DNA of 64,000 bases, taken from positions 1 to 64,000 of the forward strand of contig CAZEHO010000012.1 in NCBI GenBank assembly GCA_964511945.1. Direction: 5' to 3'. The stretch comes from CAZEHO01 sp964511945. Lineage in GTDB: Bacteria; Actinomycetota; Acidimicrobiia; Spongiisociales; UBA11373. The notes beneath the pieces were generated by a model. It was not told the origin of the DNA. It worked only from the letters and a program-made list of their open reading frames with translations, and searched no databases. Shown one piece after another: positions 52,260 to 61,316 of the stretch. The translations under genes were made by a program, and so were the position numbers. Positions within the stretch are counted from its first letter, which is position 1; every line of letters begins with the position of its first letter.

Positions 52260-54428
52260 ATGAACCTACTCATGAGCGCGGTGGTCGGACTCGTCATCGC
52301 CGTGATTGCGGGTGCGATTGTCCAGAGGTATGCAGACTTCCCCGACGAACGCAGGCTGCGTGAAGCGATCCTCATCGGACTTGGGATCGGGCTCGCAGTC
52401 TTTTTCGTTGTGTGGAGCAACGAGTCGGATGGCAGTTGGGCGAAGGTCCACGAGACGCTGAAGGCCATCGTGTATGCGGTGGGCGCCAGCGCACTGATCT
52501 TCGTCGGCGCCAACAAGCTGTTCGACCTGGCGCCGAATCGGTGGAACGTCTACACCACCGTGCTCGGTGCCGGTGGTGGGCTGCTGCTGTTCTCCCTGCT
52601 CTGGGGGAACCGGATCATCTTCAACGTGGAGACTCGCGGGTTCCTCCCGGAGTTTGTCGTCGGGTTCCTGGTCTGCGGGGCGGTCGGTGGTGCGGTCGGC
52701 TGGCTTCATGCGGCGACCGAGGATCGGATGACCCGGGTCGGAATCACGGCTGCGGGCATCGCCGGATTGGGTGTGCTCGGCGGTGTCCTGATGAACGAAG
52801 CCGTGACGGTCGACAAGGGTCGGGCCGGAATGTTCGAAGTTGGGCTCTTCCCCGACTTCGACATCCTGTGGCTGATCCTGTGGCCGGTCATCGGTGCTGC
52901 CGTCGGAGTCGGCCTGTGGTATCTGCGGGGCCAGAAAGGCGAGATGATTCGCCCGATCCTCACCTGGGGTGCGGTCGGCTGGCTGATCGGCGCCTTCTGG
53001 GCGTCGACTCACGGCACCAGCGCGGATGGAATTCCGCTCGGCGGATCGAAGGTGGAGGCGATCATCGCCGCCGCCGTCCTCGGTGCGTTGATCGGTGCCC
53101 GGGTCGGCCTGATCGCGATGCCTGAGGCGAAGGCCCGGGATGAGTTGGAGCGGAAGGCGAAGATCTGGGTCTTCCTTGCGCCGGCGCTGACGTTCATCAC
53201 GCTGTCGCTGGTGATTCCGACCATCCGGACGATCTACCTGTCGTTCCTCGGCCCCCGAGGTGACGACTTCGTCGGTGGCGAGAACTACGGAGCGATCTTC
53301 AGCGACCCGACGATCTTCAAGGTTTCGGAATGGACCGAGATCTTCACGAGCCGGCTGTTCTGGGCGGGCCTGATCCTGCTCGTGATCGGCCTCGTCGTCG
53401 GCCGGGTGATGGGCCGCAGGACCGGGCACGCCTTCGAGTTCTCCGGAGGTTCGGGACCGCCGCTCGCGTTCGGCGTCTTCCTGCTGGCGTTCGGGATCTT
53501 CAGCGTGCTGCGGGGCACCATCTTCAACAACCTGTGGTGGGTCTTCACCGTGACGATCCTCGCCTCGGCGTTGGGTTTGGCGATTGCGGTGCTGGCGGAC
53601 CGGGCCAAGTACGAGTCGCTGGCGAAATCGATCATCTTCTTGCCGATGGCGATCTCGTTCGTAGGCGCAGCGATCATCTGGCGTTTCATGTACATCGCCC
53701 GCCCCGAGACGAAGTCGCAAACCGGCGTCCTGAACTCGATGTGGGTCGGGCTCGGCCAGTTGAGCAACTCGGGCACTCCCCGCTACATCACGGTGGGGGT
53801 GTTACTGCTGTTGGTTGCAGGCCTCGGCTTCCTCGGCTATCGAGGCTGGAAGGCTGGGGCCAATGGCGTGACGGCAGGCTCGATCGTGACCGCTCTGCCG
53901 TTGCTGTTCCTCGTGTGGCGGTTCCTGAATCTCGGTGCGCCATTCGGATCGGGAATCGGAGGCTTTGCCGAGAACTCGAGCGGCGAGATCATCGCCGACA
54001 CGATCCTGTTCCTGCAGGAAGCGCCGATGAACAACATCTGGCTGATGGTGGTGCTCATCTGGATCCAGACCGGGTTCACGATGGTCATCTTCTCCGCTGC
54101 GATCAAGGGCGTTCCGAACGACCTGATCGAGGCGGCCAAGGTGGACGGTGCTACGGAGTCGCAGACCTTCTGGCGGGTGATCATCCCGCAGATCGCCACG
54201 ACGATCGGTGTGGTGGTTACCACTCTGATCGTGCTGGTCATGAAGGTCTTCGACATCGTGAAGGTCATGACCAACGGAAACTTCGACACGCAGGTCCTGG
54301 CCAATGAGATGTGGCAGCGGGCCTTCACCGAACTGAACCAGGGCCTCGGCTCCGCCGTGGCAGTGGTCCTCTTCGTGTCGGTGCTCCCGATCATGTACAT
54401 CAACATTCGCCGGATGCAGAGGACTTAG
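52260..54428 (+). CDS. Sugar ABC permease with extra N-terminal membrane domain
   Basis: A 722-aa MalF-type permease, more than twice the usual 300 aa. The C-terminal part (from about residue 295, KIWVFLAPALTFITLSLVIP) is the normal permease with the EAA motif EAAKVDGATESQTFWRVI contacting the ATPase. The first 290 residues add about seven hydrophobic segments with no recognised domain, and there is another extra span near 370-390. The start has a GGGAGGAA ribosome site. Transport of an alpha-glucoside or related sugar is inferred from the binding protein. Confidence 0.85.
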   Translation: MNLLMSAVVGLVIAVIAGAIVQRYADFPDERRLREAILIGLGIGLAVFFVVWSNESDGSWAKVHETLKAIVYAVGASALIFVGANKLFDLAPNRWNVYTTVLGAGGGLLLFSLLWGNRIIFNVETRGFLPEFVVGFLVCGAVGGAVGWLHAATEDRMTRVGITAAGIAGLGVLGGVLMNEAVTVDKGRAGMFEVGLFPDFDILWLILWPVIGAAVGVGLWYLRGQKGEMIRPILTWGAVGWLIGAFWASTHGTSADGIPLGGSKVEAIIAAAVLGALIGARVGLIAMPEAKARDELERKAKIWVFLAPALTFITLSLVIPTIRTIYLSFLGPRGDDFVGGENYGAIFSDPTIFKVSEWTEIFTSRLFWAGLILLVIGLVVGRVMGRRTGHAFEFSGGSGPPLAFGVFLLAFGIFSVLRGTIFNNLWWVFTVTILASALGLAIAVLADRAKYESLAKSIIFLPMAISFVGAAIIWRFMYIARPETKSQTGVLNSMWVGLGQLSNSGTPRYITVGVLLLLVAGLGFLGYRGWKAGANGVTAGSIVTALPLLFLVWRFLNLGAPFGSGIGGFAENSSGEIIADTILFLQEAPMNNIWLMVVLIWIQTGFTMVIFSAAIKGVPNDLIEAAKVDGATESQTFWRVIIPQIATTIGVVVTTLIVLVMKVFDIVKVMTNGNFDTQVLANEMWQRAFTELNQGLGSAVAVVLFVSVLPIMYINIRRMQRT

Positions 54429-54430
54429 CC

Positions 54431-55402
54431 ATGACGACGACAGACACACACTTGGCTACGGCCGGTGAGCGGGCTGCCGCCGCCGGGCTGGGGATGCGGA
54501 TCTACCGCTTCCTGAAGTCGGTACCCACCTGGGTCCTCTGGTTCATCGTGATCCTGTGGAGCATCCCGTCGATCGGCCTGCTGGTGAACTCGTTCCGGAC
54601 CCGCGACGCTCAGCGCGAAGGCGGGTGGTGGACGGCATTCACCAGCGGCACCGAAGGCTGGACGATCGACAACTACGTCGACGTCCTCGGTGCCGAAGCC
54701 ACGGGCGGTCTCTGGAACGGCCTGATGAACTCGTTCGCCATTGCGATCCCGGCGACGATCATCCCGATCGCGATCGCGGCGTTCGCCGCGTATGCGTTCG
54801 CCTGGATGGACTTCCGGGGACGAGAGTGGTTGTTCATCGGCACGGTGTCGCTCATGGCGATTCCGCTCCAGATGGCGCTGATTCCACTGCTGCTGGTGTT
54901 CTCCAGCGGTGCCGAAGTCACGATCCCGTGGGTCGATTACACGGTCCGGATGCTGCCGGACTTCAACCTTGCGGGGCAGACGACGGCGGTCTGGCTGACC
55001 CACACCGGTTTCGGTCTGCCGTTCGCCATCTTCCTGCTGCACAACTACATCTCGGGCCTGCCCAGAGACGTGTTCGAATCGGCGTTCATCGACGGCGCCA
55101 ACCACTTCACGATCTTCTGGCGGCTGGTGGTGCCGCTGTCCGTGCCCGTGCTGGCAGCGTTCGCCATCTTCCAGTTCCTCTGGACCTGGAACGACTACCT
55201 GATCGCACTGACCATGATCGGAGGCAACCGGGAAGCACTCCCGGCGACGGTGGTGATCGCATCACTTGCCGGCGAGTTCGGTCTGCGGGAGCACCTGCTG
55301 ACGGCCGGTGCCTTCGTCCAGGCGTTCGTGCCGATCGTCGTGTTCTTCGCTCTGCAGCGCTACTTCGTGCGCGGCATCCTGGCCGGATCGGTCAAGGGCT
55401 AG
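54431..55402 (+). CDS. Sugar ABC permease, MalG type
   Basis: A 323-aa inner-membrane permease with six main helices and the ATPase-contact motif ESAFIDGANHFTIFWRLVVP. An N-terminal polar stretch precedes VLWFIVILWSIPSIGLLVNS. It begins 2 bp after the first permease gene. No ATPase gene follows on this strand, so the importer probably shares one encoded elsewhere (MsmK-like). Confidence 0.88.
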   Translation: MTTTDTHLATAGERAAAAGLGMRIYRFLKSVPTWVLWFIVILWSIPSIGLLVNSFRTRDAQREGGWWTAFTSGTEGWTIDNYVDVLGAEATGGLWNGLMNSFAIAIPATIIPIAIAAFAAYAFAWMDFRGREWLFIGTVSLMAIPLQMALIPLLLVFSSGAEVTIPWVDYTVRMLPDFNLAGQTTAVWLTHTGFGLPFAIFLLHNYISGLPRDVFESAFIDGANHFTIFWRLVVPLSVPVLAAFAIFQFLWTWNDYLIALTMIGGNREALPATVVIASLAGEFGLREHLLTAGAFVQAFVPIVVFFALQRYFVRGILAGSVKG

Positions 55403-55416
55403 AACCCGAGCCGACC

Positions 55417-55456
55417 AACTGGAAGCGGGCGGCCCTCGGGCCGCCCGCTTCCAGTT
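55417..55456. terminator. Strong hairpin between convergent operons
   Basis: A perfect 18-bp inverted repeat (55417-55434 with 55439-55456) around a 4-nt loop, between the end of the sugar permease gene and the minus-strand iron operon. Probably a two-way terminator. Confidence 0.8.
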
Positions 55457-55471
55457 CTGACTGAGGGGTGC

Positions 55472-56500
55472 TCACTGCGGTGGGAACACCACGACGTCGG
55501 TGATCTCGATGTCGACCCGGTCCCCGACTTCGATGCGCGGCAGCGGGCCGGAGCGGCTCAGCAACTGCTGGCCTCCTTCGTGGTGCAGCGTGATCAGTTG
55601 ATCGTGCCCGTAGAACTCCCGGCCGACGACCAGTGCGTGTCCCGACGGATTGGGGACCAGACGAACCGCCTCGGGGCGGATCATCACCTCGACGTCGCCT
55701 CGAATGGCCGACGATGTCGGGAAGCGGCCGAACACAGTGTGCACTTCGGGTTGGGATCCGATGTGGCCGGGCAGAAACTCGGCCTCACCGAGAAACCGGG
55801 CCACCCAGGGGTCGGCGGGCTCGAGGTAGAGATCAGTGGGGGAGCCCTGCTGGATGATCCGCCCATCACGCATAACAGCGACTTCGTCGCTCATGGCGAG
55901 CGCCTCCTCCTGATCATGGGTGACGAAGAGTGCGGTTGCTCGGGCCTCCACCAGGATTGATCTCACCTCGCGCCGGACCCGGTCGCGTTGGGGCGCGTCC
56001 AGGTTGGAGAACGGTTCGTCGAGCAGGATCACATCGGGCTTCGGCGCCAGCGCCCGGGCGAGGGCGACCCGCTGCTGTTCGCCTCCGGAGAGCTCATGAG
56101 GCATGCGCCGACCCGCCTTCGGCAGGCCCACCATCTCGAGCACCTCGAGGACCCGCGCCTCACGGTCTCCGTTCCTCTTGAGCCCGTAGCCGACGTTGCC
56201 GGCGACATCGAGATGGGGGAACAGGGCGTAATGCTGAAAGACCATGCCGACCTTGCGGCGTTCCGGGGGCACGTTCAGACCCGGGCCCGCGACCGGCTCT
56301 CCGCCGATCTCGATGGTTCCTTCGTCGGGTGCTTCGAACCCGGCGATCATCCGCAGAGCGGTGGTCTTGCCGGAACCCGACGGTCCGAGGACCGAGACCA
56401 CCGAGCCGGCGGCGGCAGTCAGGTCGAAGCCGGCAACGGCCTCGACGGCGCCGAAGCGGCGGGTCAGCGCCCGGCAGCGGATGGCGGGTTCAGCGATCAT
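55472..56500 (-). CDS. Ferric-iron-type ABC transporter ATPase (FbpC-like)
   Basis: A 342-aa ATPase with Walker A LGPSGSGKTTALRMIAG, signature LSGGEQQRVALARAL, Walker B VILLDEPFSNLD and the H-loop FVTHDQEEA, plus a C-terminal TOBE domain (about 240-340). It is the third gene after a binding protein and permease of the iron type, overlapping the permease by about 11 bp. Iron specificity is inferred from that set; thiamine or phosphonate types are alternatives. A GTG one codon earlier could also start it. Confidence 0.85.
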   Translation of the reverse strand: MIAEPAIRCRALTRRFGAVEAVAGFDLTAAAGSVVSVLGPSGSGKTTALRMIAGFEAPDEGTIEIGGEPVAGPGLNVPPERRKVGMVFQHYALFPHLDVAGNVGYGLKRNGDREARVLEVLEMVGLPKAGRRMPHELSGGEQQRVALARALAPKPDVILLDEPFSNLDAPQRDRVRREVRSILVEARATALFVTHDQEEALAMSDEVAVMRDGRIIQQGSPTDLYLEPADPWVARFLGEAEFLPGHIGSQPEVHTVFGRFPTSSAIRGDVEVMIRPEAVRLVPNPSGHALVVGREFYGHDQLITLHHEGGQQLLSRSGPLPRIEVGDRVDIEITDVVVFPPQ

Positions 56501-58076
56501 CACGTGTGGCGAGAAGGTACATGGGAATAGCGGATACTGCGACGAGGAAGAGTGCGGAGGCGGCGGCGGGCGCGTACAGCAGATCGTTGCTCGACGACCA
56601 GATGTCGATCGCCAGAGTGTCGAAGCCGGTCGGCCGCAGCAGCAGTGTCGCCGGGAGTTCCTTCATCGTGGTCAGGAACACCAACAAGCCGCCGGCCAGC
56701 ACGCCGTTGCGAATCAGAGGCAGGGTGATCGCCAGTGTGGTGGCGGACCGGCTCTTCCCGAGGCTTCGCGACGCATCTTCGATCACAGGATCGATCTGCA
56801 GCATTGCGGCTCGAGCCGGACCCAGGGCCTGAGCGAAGAAGACGGCTGCATACACCAGCACGAGGAGGGTGAGGCTCTGATAAAGGCCGCCGAGGTAGCG
56901 GGAGGCAAGCAGCACCGCGCCGAGTGCCACGGCGATGTGGGGGAGGGAGAACACGACATAGGCCACACGCTCCAGCCAGCCGGTGGCACGGGTGCGGTGC
57001 CGGGTCACCAGGATTGCCACCGGGACCGCCGCGGCCATTGCGATCACGGCCGCCAGCGCCGATCCGGCCACCGAACCTGCCGCCGAGCCCCAGTCGAGCG
57101 TCGCCGCCGCCGTTCCCGAGCCGCCGCGCAGGATCCATCCGACCAGAGTCGCAATCGGCCCGATGAATGCGAGCAGCACGAGCAGAGCCAGAGCCACCAG
57201 TGCCAGACGCTGATTCCGCCTCGTGAGCTGAAGGGGACGAACCCGGCCCGCTACCGAGCGCCCGTGGTACCCGGCGCGGCCCCGGCTGCGTTGATCGATC
57301 CCGAGGATCACCAGGGCGATGACAACTAGGAGCAGCGCGAGGACCGCGGCGGGGGTGCGGTCGAGACGCCCGGCGTACTGGGCGTAGACCAGGCGGGTGA
57401 ACGCATCGAAACGCATGAGCGAGACGGCGCCGAAGTCCGACAGGGTGTAGAGGGCCGCCAGCAACGCTCCGGCTCCGGCGGCCGGTCGCAACTGCGGCAA
57501 GACCACCGTACGGAACACCCGGCCCGGTCCGGCTCCGAGGCCCCGCGCTGCCTCCTCGTGAGCCGGATCCAACTGCCGCAGGGCGGCTGCCGCCGCCAGG
57601 TACACGAAGGGGTAGGTGGAGATGGTGAGTGCGAACCACGCTCCGACGAAGCCGCTCAGGACGGGGAATCGCACACCGGTGATATCGGCGAGCAGCCCCG
57701 ACGGCCCCCATGCCGCGATCAGTCCGAGAGCGATCACGTAGGAAGGAACAACGAGCGGGAGGGCGATCAGCACCCGCCACCAGGTCCTTCCGGGCATGTC
57801 GGTGCGCTCCGTGACCCAGGCCGCGGCAATGCCGATGGCCGATGCGCTGAGGGTCACGGCGCCGACGAGGAGCACGGTGTTGAGTGCCAACACCGCGGTG
57901 CGGCCGGACGCCAGGATGCTGATCGTCTGCCTGCCGGCCCCGAACACGCGGGCGGTGAGCGCGCCGAACGGCACCACTGCGGGAGCCAGCACCGCCGCCG
58001 CGACTGCCCAGAGGAGCCAGGTGCTCCGCTGCACCCGCGCCCCATGTACCGCCGGTGCGGCGGTGCGTTCGGTCAC
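56490..58076 (-). CDS. Ferric-iron-type ABC permease (FbpB-like)
   Basis: A 528-aa permease made of two fused transmembrane domains, about 12 helices, as in FbpB/SfuB. Each half has an EAA loop: EEAARGLGAGPGRVFRTVVL and EDASRSLGKSRSATTLAITL. The GTG start overlaps the stop of the binding-protein gene by 4 bp, and the ATPase gene overlaps its end. Confidence 0.87.
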   Translation of the reverse strand: MTERTAAPAVHGARVQRSTWLLWAVAAAVLAPAVVPFGALTARVFGAGRQTISILASGRTAVLALNTVLLVGAVTLSASAIGIAAAWVTERTDMPGRTWWRVLIALPLVVPSYVIALGLIAAWGPSGLLADITGVRFPVLSGFVGAWFALTISTYPFVYLAAAAALRQLDPAHEEAARGLGAGPGRVFRTVVLPQLRPAAGAGALLAALYTLSDFGAVSLMRFDAFTRLVYAQYAGRLDRTPAAVLALLLVVIALVILGIDQRSRGRAGYHGRSVAGRVRPLQLTRRNQRLALVALALLVLLAFIGPIATLVGWILRGGSGTAAATLDWGSAAGSVAGSALAAVIAMAAAVPVAILVTRHRTRATGWLERVAYVVFSLPHIAVALGAVLLASRYLGGLYQSLTLLVLVYAAVFFAQALGPARAAMLQIDPVIEDASRSLGKSRSATTLAITLPLIRNGVLAGGLLVFLTTMKELPATLLLRPTGFDTLAIDIWSSSNDLLYAPAAASALFLVAVSAIPMYLLATRDDR

Positions 58077-59062
58077 AGCAGTCCGGCCTCGGCAACCAGG
58101 TCGGTGGCGCGGTCGAGTGCCTCGGCCAATAGGGACAGGTCGAGATCCGGCGGCCGCAGTTCCGCCAGGGTGGGCAGCAGCGGGTTCGGATCGATGCCGG
58201 CGACTAGCGGGTACTCGAAGGTCTTGCCGGCGAAGTACGCCTGGCTGTCCGGATCCAGCAGGAACTCGATGAAGGCGGTCGCATCTTCGCGGCGATCGGT
58301 GCTGTCCAGAATCCCTGCTCCTGCAGGCATCACCAGCGCCCCGGCCCCTCCGCTGAGGAAGTGGTGGGCGGCAGCCGAGTCACCCTGCTCTGCGATCAGC
58401 CGGAGCAGGTAGTAGTGGTTGACCAGTCCGGCTTCGATCTCACCGGCATCCACCGCAGCGACGATCACCGAGTTCTTCGGATAGAGGCCCGGCCGGTTGG
58501 CCGCGATCGACTCAAGCCAGTCGGTGGTGGCCGCCTCGCCGTCGAGGACGATCATCGCCGCGACGAATGCAAGGAACGACCCGTTGGTGGGGGCGACCGC
58601 GAGCCGGCCCTCCCACTGTGCACCTCCGAACCCGGTCACATCGCTGGGAAGGTCGGCGGGATCAACCGTGCGCGTGTCGTACACGACCGCCCGGGACCGG
58701 CCGGAGGTGCCGACCCACCGGCCGGCGGTGTCCGAGAACCCGCCGGGAACCCTCGCCAGCAGCTCGGCGGGCAATTCGGAGAACAGGCCGGCGAGGGCGA
58801 CCGACCCCAGGGAAGCCGGATCCTGCGCGAAGAAGACGTCGGCGGGCGACCCGCCGCCCTCCTGGAGCAGTGTGGCGGCGAGGTCGACCGAATCCGCGTA
58901 CCGGACCTCGACCTCGATGCCGGTGTCCGCCTCGAACTGCTCGATCAGCGGGGCGACGAGGCTTTCGCTGCGCCCGGAGTAGATCGTGAGTTCCGGGTCA
59001 TCACCGCTGCAGGCGGTGCCGACCAGCAGGAGGATGACGAGGAGAAGCAGGAGACGGCGCAC
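58073..59062 (-). CDS. Iron(III)-type ABC substrate-binding lipoprotein
   Basis: A 329-aa FutA/FbpA-like binding protein. The GTG at 59062 begins VRRLLLLLVILLLVGTAC, a lipoprotein signal with lipobox GTAC, behind a GAAGG site; the longer frame adds unrelated residues. The body shows LTIYSGRSESLVAPLIEQFE, ADVFFAQDPASLG, YPKNSVIVAAVDAGEIEAGL and VNHYYLLRL, where the adjacent tyrosines are candidate iron ligands. First gene of a three-gene operon. Confidence 0.86.
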   Translation of the reverse strand: MRRLLLLLVILLLVGTACSGDDPELTIYSGRSESLVAPLIEQFEADTGIEVEVRYADSVDLAATLLQEGGGSPADVFFAQDPASLGSVALAGLFSELPAELLARVPGGFSDTAGRWVGTSGRSRAVVYDTRTVDPADLPSDVTGFGGAQWEGRLAVAPTNGSFLAFVAAMIVLDGEAATTDWLESIAANRPGLYPKNSVIVAAVDAGEIEAGLVNHYYLLRLIAEQGDSAAAHHFLSGGAGALVMPAGAGILDSTDRREDATAFIEFLLDPDSQAYFAGKTFEYPLVAGIDPNPLLPTLAELRPPDLDLSLLAEALDRATDLVAEAGLL

Positions 59063-59087
59063 GAGAACCCTTCGGAGGGGAGAAATA

Positions 59088-59105
59088 ACACTACGAGAAT
59101 AGTGT
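59088..59105. promoter_or_regulatory. Inverted repeat upstream of the iron ABC operon
   Basis: ACACTA (59088-59093) and TAGTGT (59100-59105), perfect 6-bp arms 6 bp apart, 26 bp before the GTG at 59062. It does not match the DtxR/IdeR consensus. A possible operator of unknown regulator. Confidence 0.4.
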
Positions 59106-59197
59106 AAATGGGTCTGGTCTGGTCCGGAACCTCGGCGGAGCTCGCGGTCCGCTGCCGACCGCATCGCGAAGAGGAGCATCCCGGCACCTGTGACTGT

Positions 59198-60280
59198 TCA
59201 ACCGATCAGCAGCGGGATCCGCAGTTCCTCGGGTGTGAGCCCCCCGTGCTGGCCGATGAGGCGGTCGTCGCTGAATCGGTGTAGCAGGCTGTGGCCCGGA
59301 TCGGCAAGGAGGACGCCATCGGGGGCACGCTCCTCGAAGCCCGGGTGGTGAGGGCCGGGTCCCCACCATGACTCCATCTCCTCGCGGGGAATCCATGTCG
59401 CCGGTGCCTCCTCGGCGACGGTCGCTCCGTCGCCGTGGACGAACATCACCCGCGGATCCCCGGAGAACGTCCGTCCGGTGTGCAGCGGCTTCGGAATCCG
59501 GTATCGGCGCTCCGGGGGGATGTCGATGTGACCGTGATCCGCCGTGCCGACGACGACGGCCCGGCTCCGCAGTGTGGTTACCAGCCGGTGCCAGATCCCT
59601 CCGGCGATCCGCAGCGCCTCGACGTAGCCGTCCGACTGCTGACCGGCGACGTGGGCTGCAAAATCCACATGAGGGACGTACAGCAGGATCAGGCGGCCGG
59701 GGACGGCAGCGAGTTGGGCGGCGGCATCCGCCGCTTCTCCCTCGTCATGCCAGGGTTCCCACCGGCAGCCCCGGTACAGCGCCTGGGTGAGCGGGGTGTG
59801 CTCGAAGTTGAACGGCTGCACCACGATCGGCTCCAAGCCGGCGGCTGCAATCCGCTCCCACGTGTTCGGTGCGGGGAGAAATGCCGGGTAGTCGTAGGGG
59901 ATCGGTTCACCCCACAGGGTGATCCATTTGATCGTGTTGACGACCTGACGGACTCCGGGCACCCAGAGCTGATACCCGAGCAGGCCATGGCTCGCAGGCG
60001 AGGTTGCGGTTGCGATGGTGGCGAGGCTGACGGTGGTCGTCGTCGGGAAGGGAGCGTCGATGGCCCCTGCCCGGCTCGATACCAGCAGCTCTGCGGCCGG
60101 ATGGGCGAGTTGGTGGTCGCCGAGCCCGTCGAAGAGCACCAGGACGTATGACGGCGCCTCTGGAATCAGGGACGACAGCTCGGGATGGAGGCCGGGGGAG
60201 GGGGCGGCTCCGGTGAGACGGTGCTCGAGTTCGGCGACGAGGTTGACCAGGCTGCCGCCGGAGTAATCGGGAGCGCGCAT
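59198..60280 (-). CDS. Alkaline-phosphatase-superfamily phosphodiesterase-type protein
   Basis: A 360-aa metal-dependent hydrolase resembling type I phosphodiesterase/nucleotide pyrophosphatases. Metal-site segments: YVLVLFDGLGDHQL (Asp), PFPTTTTVSLATIATA (nucleophile Thr), YVPHVDFAAH, VVGTADHGHID and IGQHGGLTPEE. No signal peptide is seen, so it seems cytoplasmic. The substrate is unknown. The ATG at 60280 has TACCGT 6 nt upstream. It diverges from the second nuo cluster. Confidence 0.83.
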   Translation of the reverse strand: MRAPDYSGGSLVNLVAELEHRLTGAAPSPGLHPELSSLIPEAPSYVLVLFDGLGDHQLAHPAAELLVSSRAGAIDAPFPTTTTVSLATIATATSPASHGLLGYQLWVPGVRQVVNTIKWITLWGEPIPYDYPAFLPAPNTWERIAAAGLEPIVVQPFNFEHTPLTQALYRGCRWEPWHDEGEAADAAAQLAAVPGRLILLYVPHVDFAAHVAGQQSDGYVEALRIAGGIWHRLVTTLRSRAVVVGTADHGHIDIPPERRYRIPKPLHTGRTFSGDPRVMFVHGDGATVAEEAPATWIPREEMESWWGPGPHHPGFEERAPDGVLLADPGHSLLHRFSDDRLIGQHGGLTPEELRIPLLIG

Positions 60281-60286
60281 GAGGGC

Positions 60287-60292
60287 ACGGTA
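60287..60292 (-). promoter_or_regulatory. -10 element TACCGT for the phosphodiesterase-type gene
   Basis: TACCGT on the minus strand, exactly 6 nt before the ATG at 60280; leaderless spacing. Confidence 0.45.
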
Positions 60293-60326
60293 GTGGCCCG
60301 AGGCAGGCGCCTTCGATGCCGGAGAT

Positions 60327-60386
60327 TTGTCGGTTCTCAGTTCTCAAAACCTGCCTGGACCGACAACTGACGACTGACGACTGACA
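60327..60386. repeat. Intergenic heptamer element
   Basis: Left units TTGTCGG, TTCTCAG, TTCTCAA; an 11-bp centre; right units ACCGACA, ACTGACG twice and ACTGACA. The two sides are inverted copies. It lies in the divergent gap before the second nuo cluster, 40 bp upstream of its TATAAT box. Confidence 0.75.
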
Positions 60387-60425
60387 ACAGGCTGCCTGAC
60401 GTTCAGAGCCTCCCGCTCCACCTCC

Positions 60426-60431
60426 TATAAT
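60426..60431 (+). promoter_or_regulatory. Consensus -10 box of the second nuo cluster
   Basis: A perfect TATAAT 31 nt before the nuoA GTG, giving a leader of about 25 nt. A weak -35 (TTCAGA, 60402-60407) precedes it at 18 bp. Confidence 0.6.
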
Positions 60432-60462
60432 TCCGCCCGATTCGTCAAGCGCTGGGACGGAC

Positions 60463-60831
60463 GTGGCCGGGTTCTTTGAGGACTACATCACCGTTGCGGT
60501 TTTCGCCTTTTTCGGGCTTGCGCTGGTAGCGGTCGCGGTGGCTGTCGCAGCACTCCTGCGGCCCAAGAATCCCACTCCCAACAAGCGCCAGAGCTATGAA
60601 TGCGGCATCGATCCGGTAGGCGGCGGCTGGAGCCAGACCCACATCCGCTACTACATCTTTGCGCTGCTCTTCCTGATCTTCGACGTCGAAGCGGCGTTCA
60701 TCTTCCCGTGGGCGATCCAGCTCGAGTCCCTCGGCGTATTCGCGCTGGTGGAGATGGTGATCTTCATCGTCATCCTGCTGGCCGGCCTCATCTACGCGAT
60801 CCGCAAGGGAGTACTTCGGTGGGAGTCCTAG
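60463..60831 (+). CDS. nuoA: Complex I subunit A, second copy
   Basis: A 122-aa three-helix subunit. RQSYECGIDPVGGGWSQTHI and LFLIFDVEAAFIFPWAI are the NuoA hallmarks; it is clearly different from the first copy (33.4 kb). GTG start MAGFFEDYITVAVF. It opens the second cluster and is overlapped by nuoB. Confidence 0.92.
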   Translation: MAGFFEDYITVAVFAFFGLALVAVAVAVAALLRPKNPTPNKRQSYECGIDPVGGGWSQTHIRYYIFALLFLIFDVEAAFIFPWAIQLESLGVFALVEMVIFIVILLAGLIYAIRKGVLRWES

Positions 60832-61316
60832 ATCGCTTCGACATGCCGAAGCCGGTCTCGTGGCTCCTCAACTGGGCCCGGGCCTACTCGCTCTACGTGT
60901 TCCAGTTCGGACTGGCCTGCTGCGCCATCGAGATGATGGCCGCCGCCGGTCCGCGCTACGACTTCATGCGGTTCGGGATAATCCCGCTGCCGGCGTCTCC
61001 CCGGCAGTCCGATCTGATGGTCGTGGCCGGCACCGTCACCGACAAGATGGCCCCGGCGGTGCGCAAGCTCTACGACCAGATGCCGGACCCCAAGTACGTC
61101 ATCTCGATGGGGTCCTGTGCCAACTGCGGCGGGCCGTACTGGGACTCCTATTCGGTGACCAAAGGTGTCGACCAGCTCATCCCCGTCGACGTCTACGTCC
61201 CCGGCTGCCCGCCCCGGCCCGAGGCGCTGATGGAGGGGATCGTGCTCCTCCAGCGGAAGATCCGTGACGAGGACATCAGGGAGAAGTGGAGCCAGCGTGA
61301 CCGACAGCCCGTCTGA
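60819..61316 (+). CDS. nuoB: Complex I subunit B, second copy
   Basis: A 165-aa N2-cluster subunit: FGLACCAIEMMAAAG, SMGSCANCGGPYW and YVPGCPPRPEALMEG supply the four cysteine ligands. It differs from the first copy in having CANC in place of CASS. The GTG at 60819 has AAGGGAG upstream and overlaps nuoA by 13 bp; an ATG at 60843 is possible. Confidence 0.92.
   Translation: MGVLDRFDMPKPVSWLLNWARAYSLYVFQFGLACCAIEMMAAAGPRYDFMRFGIIPLPASPRQSDLMVVAGTVTDKMAPAVRKLYDQMPDPKYVISMGSCANCGGPYWDSYSVTKGVDQLIPVDVYVPGCPPRPEALMEGIVLLQRKIRDEDIREKWSQRDRQPV

Noticed and set aside
55472..56500. ATPase of the neighbouring sugar importer
   Set aside because: It is on the opposite strand, beyond a strong terminator, and overlaps the iron-type permease gene, so it belongs to that operon.
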